NCBI GenBank assembly: GCA_022565355.1
Contig: JAIUMU010000003.1
Span: 183,989 to 247,988, forward strand
Reading direction: 5' to 3'
Length of the DNA stretch: 64,000 nt
Origin: Idiomarina sp.
Lineage (GTDB): Bacteria; Pseudomonadota; Gammaproteobacteria; Enterobacterales; Alteromonadaceae
Positions within the stretch are counted from its first letter, which is position 1. Every line of letters starts with the position of its first letter. This document shows, in pieces, positions 33,350 to 42,929 of this stretch. Below the pieces are notes generated by a model. That model made no database searches, was not told the origin of the DNA, and worked only from the letters and a program-made list of their open reading frames with translations. Made by a program: the position numbers and the translations under genes.

Positions 33350-35782
33350 ATGTTTAAACATTTCCCTGCTGTTTTACTGGCCTGTATGGTTTTTACCTGC
33401 TTCGCCACCGCCGCACACGGCAAAGATATCCCGGAGTTTACCGAGGGCATGCAACAGCACGATGGCTTTTTCGCCTTTTACTATGATGAGGCAGCCGACA
33501 AAGTTTATCTTCAGGTACCTCGACAAAGCCCAGAGTTCATCTTCCAAAGTAGCCTACCACGTGGCATTGGCTCAAATGATATAGGCCTTGATCGCGGCCA
33601 GTTGGGTAGCACGCGGTTGGCGCAATTTTCTGTGCACGGCAAGCGCGCCTTACTTACTGAGAAAAACACCACGTACCGCGCCAATACAGATAATGCAGCT
33701 GAGCGTGATAGTGTTGCCGAAGCCTTTGCCGAATCGGTGTTATGGGGCTTCGATATAGTAGCTGGGAACAATAGCTACGTACTGATTGATTACACGCCAT
33801 TTTTATACACTGATATTCATGGTATCCAAGATCGTTTGCAGCGGATTAACGAGGGTAACTTCTCGGTTGATACCAACCGCTCAGTGTTGTGGCCAGATCG
33901 TATGCGCGCCTTCCCGAAAAACACTGAATTGGAAGCAAAAGTTACCTTTACTGGCTCCGGCGCAGGCCGTTATGTGCGCTCGGTTACGCCAGAGCCAACC
34001 GCCATTACGGTGCATTTACACCATTCATTTATTCAGCTACCCGATGATGGCTACCAGCCTCGCGCATTTCACCCCAGCAGCGGCTACTATGCCCGCGGTT
34101 TCCAAGATTATGCTGCACCATTGCGCGAAAGCATGGATCAGCGGTTTATTAGCCGCCATCGATTAGAAAAGAAAGATCCAAGCGCTGCGATAAGTGAACC
34201 GGTAGAACCTATCGTGTATTACTTAGATCCTGGCGCACCAGAGCCGGTACGCACCGCGTTACTGGATGGCGCCCAATGGTGGAATGAAGGCTTTGCGGCG
34301 ATTGGCTTTAAAGATGCGTTTATCGTAAAAGAACTGCCCGCTGAGGCAGATCCAATGGATGTGCGTTACAACATCATTCAGTGGGTGCATCGAGCAACCC
34401 GAGGCTGGTCTTATGGTTACTCAGTAGCGGATCCGCGCACTGGTGAAATATTAAAAGGCCATGTGAGTTTAGGTTCTTTGCGCGTACGCCAAGATATGTT
34501 GATTGCGCAAGGCTTGCTTGCGCCATTCGCGGCCGATAAAGATAGCGAGCAGCTTATGGATGAAATTGAAACCATGGCGCTCAACCGTATCCGCCAGCTT
34601 TCCGCACACGAAATTGGCCATACTATCGGTATTGCCCATAACTTCGCCTCGAACTCACAAGATCGGGCTTCAGTAATGGATTATCCACACCCGCTCATTA
34701 AAGTTACTGAAAGCGGTGAAATCAGCTTGAACGATGCCTACAGTAGTGGCCTAGGGCCATGGGATATGTTCACTGTAGCCTACGGTTATCAAGAGTTTGC
34801 TTCAGCAGAAGAAGAGCAGGCTGGATTGCAGCAACTGATAGAACAAAGCTATGCACAAAACATGCACTTTATTTCCGATCGTGATGCGCGCGCCATTCAT
34901 GGTGGCCATCCTACCGCGCATTTATGGAATAATGGCGCGAATGCCACCGATGAGCTAAACCGCTTAATCGATGTGCGCGCGAAAGTATTAGCAAACTTTG
35001 GCCTCGGAAATATTGCCGAAGGCCGGCCGCTGGATGAATTGGAGCCGATTTTAGCGCCAATGTATTTGTTGCATCGCTATCAAACCGAAGCTGCGGTGAA
35101 GCTAGTGGCTGGGGTGGATTATCGCTATGCGGTGGTGGGTGAAGCAAATATTGAGCAACGCCCAGTAAGTGCCAACGAACAGAACCGTGCATTAACCGCA
35201 TTGTTATCCACTCTGCACACTGATTTCCTAGCGTTACCAGAGCATATCGAACCATTACTGGTACCCAAAGCCTATGGCTCGCAAGTTAGCCGAGAAGATT
35301 TCGCTTCACGGATGGGCTTTTTTGCAGATCCGGTAACGATGGCCGAGGCCAGTGCAAACCACACGCTTACCATGTTATTAAATCCGCAGCGATTGAATCG
35401 TTTAAACTGGCAAGCCCAGCGCGATGAAGATTTACCAACGCCGTATGCTTTAACTAAAGCCCTATTCAACACTGCGTTGCATGAAAACACGCTACACGAA
35501 CCTATCGCGCAACGTGTGCTTTATTTAACCAGTTTTCAGTTGGTGAATACCATGTTTGATAGCGCTACGGCGCCGGAAGTTCGCAGCCAACTTGCGGCTG
35601 CGCTGAGTGAGCTACGAAGCGATCTACAGCAAAGTTCGAACCGCCGCGCGCGACAAGCAGAACTGCAACGCACCGCTCATTTCCGCAATCATTTAGCGCG
35701 CTTAATTGCGCAAGCCCTAGAGGATGGCGAGTGGCCAGAGCAATTCCAGCCAGTTGCGATGCCGCCGGGTTCACCAATTTAA
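33350..35782 (+). CDS. Exported zinc metalloprotease (metzincin, DUF5117/DUF5118 type)
   Basis: About 810 residues from ATG 33350, which has GGA eight bases upstream; ATG 33341 is the alternative. Signal peptide MFKHFPAVLLACMVFTCFATAAHG. The central catalytic motif is HEIGHTIGIAHNFASN (extended HExxHxxGxxH zinc site) followed by SVMDYP, the Met-turn, as in metzincins. The first 250 residues match the DUF5117/5118 pattern (GMQQHDGFFAFYYDEAADKVYLQVP). Probably a periplasmic or outer-membrane protease of unknown substrate. It is followed by a DsbD-like gene after 138 bases. Confidence 0.88.
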   Translation: MFKHFPAVLLACMVFTCFATAAHGKDIPEFTEGMQQHDGFFAFYYDEAADKVYLQVPRQSPEFIFQSSLPRGIGSNDIGLDRGQLGSTRLAQFSVHGKRALLTEKNTTYRANTDNAAERDSVAEAFAESVLWGFDIVAGNNSYVLIDYTPFLYTDIHGIQDRLQRINEGNFSVDTNRSVLWPDRMRAFPKNTELEAKVTFTGSGAGRYVRSVTPEPTAITVHLHHSFIQLPDDGYQPRAFHPSSGYYARGFQDYAAPLRESMDQRFISRHRLEKKDPSAAISEPVEPIVYYLDPGAPEPVRTALLDGAQWWNEGFAAIGFKDAFIVKELPAEADPMDVRYNIIQWVHRATRGWSYGYSVADPRTGEILKGHVSLGSLRVRQDMLIAQGLLAPFAADKDSEQLMDEIETMALNRIRQLSAHEIGHTIGIAHNFASNSQDRASVMDYPHPLIKVTESGEISLNDAYSSGLGPWDMFTVAYGYQEFASAEEEQAGLQQLIEQSYAQNMHFISDRDARAIHGGHPTAHLWNNGANATDELNRLIDVRAKVLANFGLGNIAEGRPLDELEPILAPMYLLHRYQTEAAVKLVAGVDYRYAVVGEANIEQRPVSANEQNRALTALLSTLHTDFLALPEHIEPLLVPKAYGSQVSREDFASRMGFFADPVTMAEASANHTLTMLLNPQRLNRLNWQAQRDEDLPTPYALTKALFNTALHENTLHEPIAQRVLYLTSFQLVNTMFDSATAPEVRSQLAAALSELRSDLQQSSNRRARQAELQRTAHFRNHLARLIAQALEDGEWPEQFQPVAMPPGSPI

Positions 35783-35920
35783 GCGAACCCGCACTTGCGG
35801 TGTTCATCGTTAACCTTTTACGGTTCGCCGCATTCTGAACAGGTACGGTCATCAAATTTAAGAAATGCACGTAGTATATTAATTATTCATCTTTAAGTGG
35901 CTACCTTAATAAGGAACATT

Positions 35921-37984
35921 GTGCGTAAGTTCTTACTGTTATTATTCGCCTCATGGCTTCTCATTGGCACCTCACTGGCGGCGCAAAGTGCGCCGAGCAC
36001 ACGTTCTGATGTGGTTGTACAGCCGCATTTAGAGGCGCGGCTGTTAGCGGAATATCAGCAAGTTACACCCGGCGATAAGGTAGTTATCGCCGTAAAGCTC
36101 ATGCCCGAAGCTGGCTGGCACACCTATTGGCTAAACCCTGGCGATTCAGGCCTAGCCACAGTGATTCATTGGGATTTGCCCAACAGTGAATTCATTGCTG
36201 AAGGCATTCAATGGCCGATAGCGCAAAAATTTAACATCGGCCACCTTTCCAACTACGGTTTTGAGGGCGATACCTATCTACTCTCAACTATTCATATCCC
36301 ACACGATTACGCCGATACCACGCTGCCGATAACTGCCACCGTTGATTGGTTGGTGTGTGAAGAAATCTGCATACCCGGAACAGCCACTTTTAGTGTAGAG
36401 CTTGCTGTGGGCGATTCAGTTTTAGCCGCAGAGAATAGCGCGGAATTTGCATTAGCGAGAGCCAACCTGCCAGAACTCGCAAGCTGGCCCGCCTATTTTG
36501 ATATACAAGCCCAGCAAGTAACTATTTTGGTAGACCACCCGAGTGCAGCGGCAATGGCGGATAGCTCATTGTACGCCTTTGTGGGCGCAGGAGAGTTAGT
36601 AGAACACCAACCTGCTGGCAGCATTAACGCCATCGACAGCCAGTTGCTCATTCAACGCCAATTAAATACTTACTTTCATGATATGCCGAGTGCTTTCGAG
36701 CTGCTGCTGGTGAATGATGAGCGCGCTGTACAAATTACCGTAGCCGCAAGCGAGCAAGGCCCAGCAGGTAATGTAGACACTGCTTCCACCTCAGCGAGCC
36801 TCGCTTGGGTATTGCTCTTGGCCATGGCTGGCGGTTTGCTCTTGAACTTAATGCCTTGCGTATTCCCGGTGCTCTCTTTGAAAGCCCTGCACTTGGCAAA
36901 CCAAAACAATAGCGCGCGAGCCGATGCGATTGGCTACACACTTGGCGTAATCATCACCTTTGTTGCCATCGCCGGATTGTTAATCCTCCTGCGCGCCGGT
37001 GGCCAAGCTTTAGGCTGGGGCTTTCAGTTGCAGAACCCGCTGCTAATTGCTTTGTTGGCGCTATTATTTATTGCCATCGCTTTAAATTTATTAGGGGTTT
37101 ATCAGATTGGTACTCGCCTTATGAGCCTAGGGCAAAGCGGCCATCAACAAAACTCTTTCGCAACCGGGGTGCTTGCTGTTGTAATTGCTAGCCCCTGTAC
37201 CGCACCCTTTATGGGCGTGGCTCTTGGTTTTGCCATTATCCAGCCACCCAGCATTGCCCTGCTTATTTTTGCTGCTTTAGGGTTTGGCATGGCATTGCCA
37301 TTTTTGCTGCTTGGTTTCGTACCGCAAGTGGCACGCTTATTACCAAAGCCCGGTGCGTGGATGGAAACGTTTAAGCACTGGATGGCATTGCCAATGAACC
37401 TTACTACAGTTTGGTTACTTTGGGTGTTTGGCCGCCAAGCAGGCGTAGATAGTTTAGCCTTGCTCTTAATCGCAGCGGTACTCTTTGCTACAGCACTGTG
37501 GTGTTTCGGTTCTGGGCAACTCAAACCAGCCAAGAAAGTGCGCCAAAATGTGCTTGGTTGGTTACTGCTCGCACTTTGCGCAGTAAGCCTGTTCTTTGCT
37601 TTGCAGATGCAGCAAGCCTCGCATGCTGCCAGCAACTCCCAGCAAAACTGGCAATCTTGGAGCCCCTCGGTGCATGATGAACTGCAAACCAAGCAACCAG
37701 TATTCGTTAACATGACCGCAGATTGGTGCATCACTTGTTTGGCGAATGAGCGTGTAGCGCTTGAAACAGAAGCAACCCGCGCGTTGTTTACCGAACACAA
37801 TATTGCGTATTTGAAAGGCGATTGGACCCTACAAAACCCGGAAATAACTGAGTATCTCGGGCGTTATCAGCGCAACGGCGTGCCGTTATACGTGCTGTAT
37901 TGGCCCGGTAAAGAAGCCCAGGTATTACCACAGATATTAACCCCGGCACTACTTCGTGAAGTAGTGCTAAATGCTAGTCAATAA
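35921..37984 (+). CDS. DsbD/ScsB-like thiol:disulfide reductase (membrane electron shuttle)
   Basis: About 687 residues from GTG 35921, which has AAGGA five bases upstream and opens a normal signal peptide (MRKFLLLLFASWLLIGTSLAA); the track start at 35897 lacks one. Three parts are seen: a periplasmic N-terminal domain with the Cys pair CEEIC, a membrane domain of eight helices with NLMPCVFPVLSLKAL and ASPCTAPFMG (the DsbD core Cys-Pro motifs), and a C-terminal thioredoxin-like domain with TADWCITC. It moves electrons from cytoplasmic thioredoxin to periplasmic thiol proteins. The next gene is a likely partner. Confidence 0.9.
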   Translation: MRKFLLLLFASWLLIGTSLAAQSAPSTRSDVVVQPHLEARLLAEYQQVTPGDKVVIAVKLMPEAGWHTYWLNPGDSGLATVIHWDLPNSEFIAEGIQWPIAQKFNIGHLSNYGFEGDTYLLSTIHIPHDYADTTLPITATVDWLVCEEICIPGTATFSVELAVGDSVLAAENSAEFALARANLPELASWPAYFDIQAQQVTILVDHPSAAAMADSSLYAFVGAGELVEHQPAGSINAIDSQLLIQRQLNTYFHDMPSAFELLLVNDERAVQITVAASEQGPAGNVDTASTSASLAWVLLLAMAGGLLLNLMPCVFPVLSLKALHLANQNNSARADAIGYTLGVIITFVAIAGLLILLRAGGQALGWGFQLQNPLLIALLALLFIAIALNLLGVYQIGTRLMSLGQSGHQQNSFATGVLAVVIASPCTAPFMGVALGFAIIQPPSIALLIFAALGFGMALPFLLLGFVPQVARLLPKPGAWMETFKHWMALPMNLTTVWLLWVFGRQAGVDSLALLLIAAVLFATALWCFGSGQLKPAKKVRQNVLGWLLLALCAVSLFFALQMQQASHAASNSQQNWQSWSPSVHDELQTKQPVFVNMTADWCITCLANERVALETEATRALFTEHNIAYLKGDWTLQNPEITEYLGRYQRNGVPLYVLYWPGKEAQVLPQILTPALLREVVLNASQ

Positions 37985-38034
37985 ACACACTTGTACTGTA
38001 CTGGTGCACGTTTAGAAACAACGAGGAACGAACC

Positions 38035-38670
38035 ATGAAAATACACTTCAATACCAAACTACGCCGCACCATGTTGGGTGTGGTAGGCGCAATGTTTGCC
38101 ACTGTTGCAACCGTGGCTATGGCGAACCCCGAAGTTGGTGAGCCAGCCCCTGCATTTAGCGTAACCGACACTCAGGGCCAAGTACATTCTCTGGAGCAAT
38201 ACAACGGCTCCATGGTGGTGCTCGAATGGACCAATCATGATTGCCCATTCGTAGTGAAGCACTATGCCACGGATAATATGCAAAATTTACAGCGGGAAAT
38301 GGCTGAGCAAGATGTTGTGTGGCTCACCGTTATTTCATCTGCTCCTGGTACGCAAGGCCACGTAAGCCCAGCACAAGCGGATGAGCTTACTAGCAGCCGT
38401 AACGCCGCTCCTGCCGCTGTATTACTGGATGAAGATGGCACTATGGGGCGAGCCTATGCTGCCCGGGTAACGCCACACATGTACGTAATTGATGGCGCTG
38501 GTGTACTGCAGTATGCAGGCGGCATTGATAGCATTCCAACCGCTAACCATGCCGATGTAGAACGTGCAGACCCTTACTTCGCAAACGCTGCGCGCGCGGT
38601 TCTTGCCGGCGAAACTCCTGAGCGACAAGTAACTCGCCCTTACGGTTGCACAGTTAAATACGCTGACTAG
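38035..38670 (+). CDS. Exported redoxin / thioredoxin-like protein with single active-site Cys
   Basis: 211 residues. Leader MLGVVGAMFATVATVAMANPEVG, then a redoxin fold (GEPAPAFSVTDTQGQVHSLEQYNG, VVLEWTNHDCPFVVKHYATDNMQ). The active-site position is a single Cys, DCPF, instead of CXXC, as in the thioredoxin-like family with NxxCPFV motifs. A second Cys lies near the end (YGCTVKY) and could be the resolving thiol. It starts 50 bases after the DsbD-like gene, so the two probably form an electron chain for a periplasmic peroxidase or repair reaction. Confidence 0.85.
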   Translation: MKIHFNTKLRRTMLGVVGAMFATVATVAMANPEVGEPAPAFSVTDTQGQVHSLEQYNGSMVVLEWTNHDCPFVVKHYATDNMQNLQREMAEQDVVWLTVISSAPGTQGHVSPAQADELTSSRNAAPAAVLLDEDGTMGRAYAARVTPHMYVIDGAGVLQYAGGIDSIPTANHADVERADPYFANAARAVLAGETPERQVTRPYGCTVKYAD

Positions 38671-38781
38671 TACACATATCATAAAAAAGCGTTATGATGG
38701 ATGCATATAACGGCGTGTTTAGGCACAGTATACTATCGCCTAATCACGCCGCCCTAAGCCGTTGCTGCCAAGGAATCCATT

Positions 38782-39621
38782 ATGAAAACAGCCACATTTC
38801 TAACGCTAGGCGTTGTATCATTATTGAGCTTTAACGCTGCCGCCAGCCAACCTTGCAAAGAATCAAGCACCCTTGATTTACAATTAAACGATAACAATAT
38901 CCGTATGCTAGAGATTGCTATCGGCGCCGGTTCCCTTAAATTAGCCGGTGGCGAGCATGATCACGGAACTTTAAAAGTAAAAATGTGTGCCTCTTCCCCC
39001 GAACGCCTTGAAAACATGCGAGCCAGCAGCTCTACACGCGGCAGTACCGCCATTGTGGAACTAGATGCCGGTGGCCGCAGCAACAGTTTCCGCCCTGGCT
39101 TATTTCGCAGCGCCAATTATGGCTATTTTGTGGTGAGTGGAGCGTTACCTAGCTCTTGGGGCGCCGCCGTTACTGTAGGCTCTGGCAGTGCTGATATCGA
39201 AGATATTGCCTCATTAAATATTACCCTTGGCAGCGGCAGATTAGCCGCTGAGAGCATCTCCGGACATGTAAACGCTACTGTGGGCAGCGGCACTGTGCGG
39301 CTGGATAGTATCGGCTACCTAGAAATTGGCGCCGTGGGTTCTGGCACAGTTACCACCGACGGTGTACATGGTTCCGTTACCGTTGGTTCCATTGGCTCAG
39401 GAAGTATTGAGCTTGATGAGATAAGCGGTAACGTTACTGTAAGTAATATTGGCTCAGGCTCATTAGCAGTAAGCGATGTGGGCGGTAATGTGGGTATTGG
39501 TAGCCTAGGTTCTGGCAGTATCAATGCGCGCAATGTAAGCGGTGATTTCAGCATTCGTATGAAGGGCTCGGGATCGGTGCGCACGCGTAACGTAAGTGGT
39601 TCACTTAACATTCCTAACTAA
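38782..39621 (+). CDS. Exported GIN-domain (DUF2807-like) repeat protein
   Basis: 279 residues with a signal peptide (TFLTLGVVSLLSFNAAAS). From about residue 130 it is a regular right-handed repeat of roughly 18-20 residues containing xGSGS/T, for example VGSIGSGSIELDEISGNVTV and NIGSGSLAVSDVGGNVGIGS, six or so turns ending at the C-terminus. This is the pattern of the putative auto-transporter adhesin head GIN domain or DUF4097 beta-helix. Function unknown, maybe adhesion or envelope structure. An M1 peptidase lipoprotein gene begins 12 bases downstream. Confidence 0.8.
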   Translation: MKTATFLTLGVVSLLSFNAAASQPCKESSTLDLQLNDNNIRMLEIAIGAGSLKLAGGEHDHGTLKVKMCASSPERLENMRASSSTRGSTAIVELDAGGRSNSFRPGLFRSANYGYFVVSGALPSSWGAAVTVGSGSADIEDIASLNITLGSGRLAAESISGHVNATVGSGTVRLDSIGYLEIGAVGSGTVTTDGVHGSVTVGSIGSGSIELDEISGNVTVSNIGSGSLAVSDVGGNVGIGSLGSGSINARNVSGDFSIRMKGSGSVRTRNVSGSLNIPN

Positions 39622-39633
39622 AGGATTTCTATT

Positions 39634-41613
39634 GTGTTGTTTCTTTCTGAACCCAAGTATATTGCGCACGCGCCAGTACTTATTCGCAAGCGCTGGATGA
39701 ACGTTATTGCTGCTGCCACCTTTACTGTTGCGTTGGCAGCCTGTTCACCGGCAAACGATGCCGGCCCTACTGATATCTCAGCAGCTAGTGAAGAAACGCC
39801 CCGCTCAGGAGCACTCGAGAACAACCATTGGCGGGTTGAAACACCTACCATTGATGCACATAGCTTCGCTAATAGTAATCAAGTAAGCACGCCACACTTG
39901 CATTTAAACTTGCGCGTGGATTTCGATGCCAAAGTGCTTTCTGGCTATGTAGAGTACGATCTTGAGTATCATGATGAAAGTGCCGATACGCTGGTATTAG
40001 ATACCGAAATGCTCAGCATCGCCCGGGCCGAGGCCTATACCAGCGGTGAATGGAGCAACACAGAGTATGCACTCGGTGATTGCGATGATATTTTAGGCAC
40101 CCCGCTCATTATAAGCCTGCCTGCTGGCACCGAAAAAGTGCGCGTTCACTACGCCTCATCTCCCGAGGCTACCGGGCTTGATTGGGTTGCCCCACAGGGA
40201 ACTGCTGGCGGTGTTTATCCATTTTTGTATAGCCAATCACAACCCCATTACGCACGCACATGGATTCCCATCCAAGATACTCCTCTGCAACGTTTTACCT
40301 TTACCGGAGAGCTCACCACACCACCTGAACTACTCGGTTTAATGGGCGCGAACAACCCACCTAACCCTGAGCGCACTGGGGTGTATCGGTTCGAGAGCCG
40401 ACAAAAAATACCCTCTTACCTAATGGCCATTGCAGTGGGTGATCTTGATTTTCATGCGCTGAATGAACGCATGGCGATCTATGCTGAGCCCTCTATTTTG
40501 GCATCAGCGGTAAATGAATTCGCATATACCACGGATATGATGGCGGTTACCGAGGAATTATTTGGCCCCTTCGCATGGGATCGCTACGATCAGCTCGTGC
40601 TGCCGCCCAGCTTCCCATTTGGTGGCATGGAAAACCCACAGTTGGCATTTCTAACTCCAACCGTAATTGCGGGTGACCAAAGCTTAGTGAGTTTAATTGC
40701 CCATGAACTAGCCCATTCTTGGTCTGGCAACTTAGTAACCAATGCTACTTGGCGAGATTTGTGGCTGAACGAGGGGTTTACCTCCTACGTTGAGAATCGC
40801 ATTATGGAAGCCGTATTTGGTGAAGAGCGCGCCTTAATGGAGCGTATGCTAGATGCACAATCCCTTGATGCGGCTATGCCCCATTTAAGTGAGCGCCAGC
40901 AAGTGCTGCATATCGAGCTAGCGCAACGCGATCCTGATACAAGCTTTACTGCTATTCCCTACACCAAAGCACAGCAATTTTTATTCTTCTTGGAAGAGCG
41001 CTTTGGTCGAGAAACATTCGATGCGTTTGTGCGCCAATACTTTGCTGATTTTTCCTTCCAAAGTATTACTACCGAGCAATTTCAAGAATACCTTGAGCGC
41101 CAGTTAATTCAACCGAACCCTGGGCAAGTTTCTCGCGAAGAAATAATGCAGTGGCTGTATGCCCCTGGGCTGCCTGATACCGCACCTCGCCCGCAAGTAG
41201 ATGTATTTGAGCGAGTACTTGCAGACCAACAGCGTTGGTTTGCTGGTGAAGCCATAGATACCAGCGGTTGGAGCATTCATGAGCGCCTATATTTCTTAAC
41301 TAACTTACCGAGTGATGTAAGCCAAGCTCAGCTCGCGCGCCTAGATGAGGAGTTTAACTTAACCAACACGGGCAATAATTCGGTGCTTTCAACATGGTTG
41401 GTAATCGCTATACAGCATCAATATGAACCCGCTATGCCACGTGTTGAGCAAATGCTTATGAGTATGGGTAGATTAGCTTACATTCGCTCTGTGTATGCTG
41501 CGCTGGCCGCTACGCCTGAGGGGTTAGCAACAGCACGCGAGATCTATGCCCGCGCGAAACCGAGCTACCACGTGCTTACACGTGATCAAATTGAAGATGT
41601 ATTGGGCTTATAA
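39634..41613 (+). CDS. M1-family aminopeptidase, lipoprotein (leukotriene A4 hydrolase-like)
   Basis: 659 residues from GTG 39634 (AAGGA eight bases upstream). The leader IRKRWMNVIAAATFTVALAAC ends in a lipobox, so it is a lipoprotein. The exopeptidase motif is FGGMENPQ and the zinc site HELAHSWSGN with the distal Glu in LWLNEG, as in the M1 family; length and the C-terminal helical domain resemble LTA4 hydrolase rather than PepN. It cleaves N-terminal residues from peptides in the periplasm or at the outer membrane. A clear terminator follows. Confidence 0.92.
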   Translation: MLFLSEPKYIAHAPVLIRKRWMNVIAAATFTVALAACSPANDAGPTDISAASEETPRSGALENNHWRVETPTIDAHSFANSNQVSTPHLHLNLRVDFDAKVLSGYVEYDLEYHDESADTLVLDTEMLSIARAEAYTSGEWSNTEYALGDCDDILGTPLIISLPAGTEKVRVHYASSPEATGLDWVAPQGTAGGVYPFLYSQSQPHYARTWIPIQDTPLQRFTFTGELTTPPELLGLMGANNPPNPERTGVYRFESRQKIPSYLMAIAVGDLDFHALNERMAIYAEPSILASAVNEFAYTTDMMAVTEELFGPFAWDRYDQLVLPPSFPFGGMENPQLAFLTPTVIAGDQSLVSLIAHELAHSWSGNLVTNATWRDLWLNEGFTSYVENRIMEAVFGEERALMERMLDAQSLDAAMPHLSERQQVLHIELAQRDPDTSFTAIPYTKAQQFLFFLEERFGRETFDAFVRQYFADFSFQSITTEQFQEYLERQLIQPNPGQVSREEIMQWLYAPGLPDTAPRPQVDVFERVLADQQRWFAGEAIDTSGWSIHERLYFLTNLPSDVSQAQLARLDEEFNLTNTGNNSVLSTWLVIAIQHQYEPAMPRVEQMLMSMGRLAYIRSVYAALAATPEGLATAREIYARAKPSYHVLTRDQIEDVLGL

Positions 41614-41676
41614 AGGCTGTTTACTAGACTAGGAATGGGCGATATTACTTAATCACTGTGATTCATTTACCACACT

Positions 41677-41705
41677 AGGCGCTCGTTTATATGAGCGCCT
41701 TTTTT
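41677..41705 (+). terminator. Rho-independent terminator of the M1 peptidase gene
   Basis: AGGCGCTC, an eight-base loop, GAGCGCCT and then TTTTT. Eight perfect pairs. Its T tract reaches the stop codon of the decayed minus-strand gene. Confidence 0.88.
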
Positions 41706-42389
41706 ATTCCGGCCGCATTGAATTGAACATGAGTTGCACTTGGAAGCTCGATTTCTTAAAGCTACTCAAGGCGCTAAAATCTTGTGGTGTCGCTTTTTTC
41801 ATCGCCAAATCGTATTCAAAACGTTCTATGCGCTGCAATAGTTCGCCAAGCTTGCCTTGATAATTCACTACCGCTTGCAAAATCTCATCAGCCACATTCA
41901 ATTGGCTTACGAATGCCGATGAGCATAATCACTTCTTTTACCGATTCAATTTTCCGGCGGGAGCCATAATAGGGGCTATTGGCAATGCGCAGCAAATTCA
42001 TCAGCAGCGTTGGACCTGCCTTCAAAGCCAGCGTCTACCCATGCTCGCACCGCTCGGATAATTTCTGGGCTAGGCACGATGCGTTCTACCAACTCAATAA
42101 TGACAAATTCTGGATTTATCGGCAGAAACGCTTTAGATAAGAGGAAGTCTGCGGAAACATTAATGCATACCGGTTGATTAAAGTGCTCTACATGTTCAGC
42201 GATGCCAGTACATAAATTATAAATCAATTCAGTAGTAGCCATATCTTCACCAACATCAAATGCAGTGAAGCCGCTATCATTACGATAAAGGAGTTCATGT
42301 GCATAAATGATGTTCTGGCGATCGTAAATCGGTTGTGAAGCGAAGAGCTGGCTCATCGAGTAGGTAAACTGCCTTGTTTTAACTAGCAA
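41704..42389 (-). pseudogene. Decayed EAL-HDOD (YuxH-like) signalling gene
   Basis: Three pieces in three reading frames belong to one family. From 42389: the start of an EAL domain (FASQPIYDRQNIIYAHELLYRN) to VRAWVDAGFE. Then in a second frame (about 42020-41900): TLLMNLLRIANSPYYGSRRKIESVKEVIMLIGIR, the core of an HDOD domain. Then in a third frame: the C-terminal end, ADEILQAVVNYQGKLGELLQRIERFEYD. The remaining coding length is about 225 codons against roughly 400 in intact relatives, so besides two frameshifts there are internal deletions (the EAL catalytic middle and most of HDOD). The ORF track splits it into two small ORFs and misses the middle. It is very likely non-functional. Confidence 0.85.
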
Positions 42390-42454
42390 ATGTTAGTTGT
42401 ATAACATTATCCTATTCTAAATAAACAAAACAGTGAATTCGTGATGCGGGATAA

Positions 42455-42814
42455 TTAAATCACTTCTATTTCAACATTCACAAGGCCCGAATCTATATCG
42501 CCAATAGCGCTGAATGCAGATCGGGATAGATCAATTATTCGCCCTTCAATAAACGGACCACGATCGTTAATTCTAACAACAACGCTTTTACCATTATTTA
42601 AGTTAGTTACCCTTACTCGAGTATCAAAGGGAAGCGTTTTGTGAGCCGCGGTTTTTGCATATTGATTAAAGCGCTCGCCATTTGCTGTTTGCCGAAACTG
42701 ATATTTCATCGCATAAAACGACGCCTGTCCGCGCTCTTTGTAGCCGATTAGTTCCGCGGGTGATCTGCTAGGTGCCATCGTGCAACCAATTAACATCATG
42801 CTGATGGTTACCAC
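42455..42814 (-). CDS. RlpA-like septal-ring lytic transglycosylase-family lipoprotein
   Basis: 119 residues. Lipobox MLIGC near residue 11, then the double-psi beta-barrel domain with [41 protein letters not shown] and the catalytic region [19 protein letters not shown]. The C-terminal SPOR domain of full RlpA is absent, as in many short relatives. RlpA cleaves denuded glycan strands, so a role in wall remodelling is likely. The N-terminus is short, and the true start may be uncertain. Confidence 0.88.
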   Translation of the reverse strand: MVTISMMLIGCTMAPSRSPAELIGYKERGQASFYAMKYQFRQTANGERFNQYAKTAAHKTLPFDTRVRVTNLNNGKSVVVRINDRGPFIEGRIIDLSRSAFSAIGDIDSGLVNVEIEVI

Positions 42815-42929
42815 AATAAGAGATGTGAATGCCTTAATTATTAACCCTATCGATACATTGCAGTGAACTTTCGCGGCTAATATTAACGAATCACGGAATT
42901 ACGCCGAGCTGCTTTCCGCTATTTTTACT

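Noticed and set aside
36676-37800. Long minus-strand frames across the DsbD-like gene
   Set aside because: Shadows of the conserved membrane and thioredoxin domains on the plus strand.
41704-41901. 65-residue ORF treated as an independent gene
   Set aside because: It is the C-terminal remnant of the decayed EAL-HDOD gene; its start is a TTG inside that remnant.
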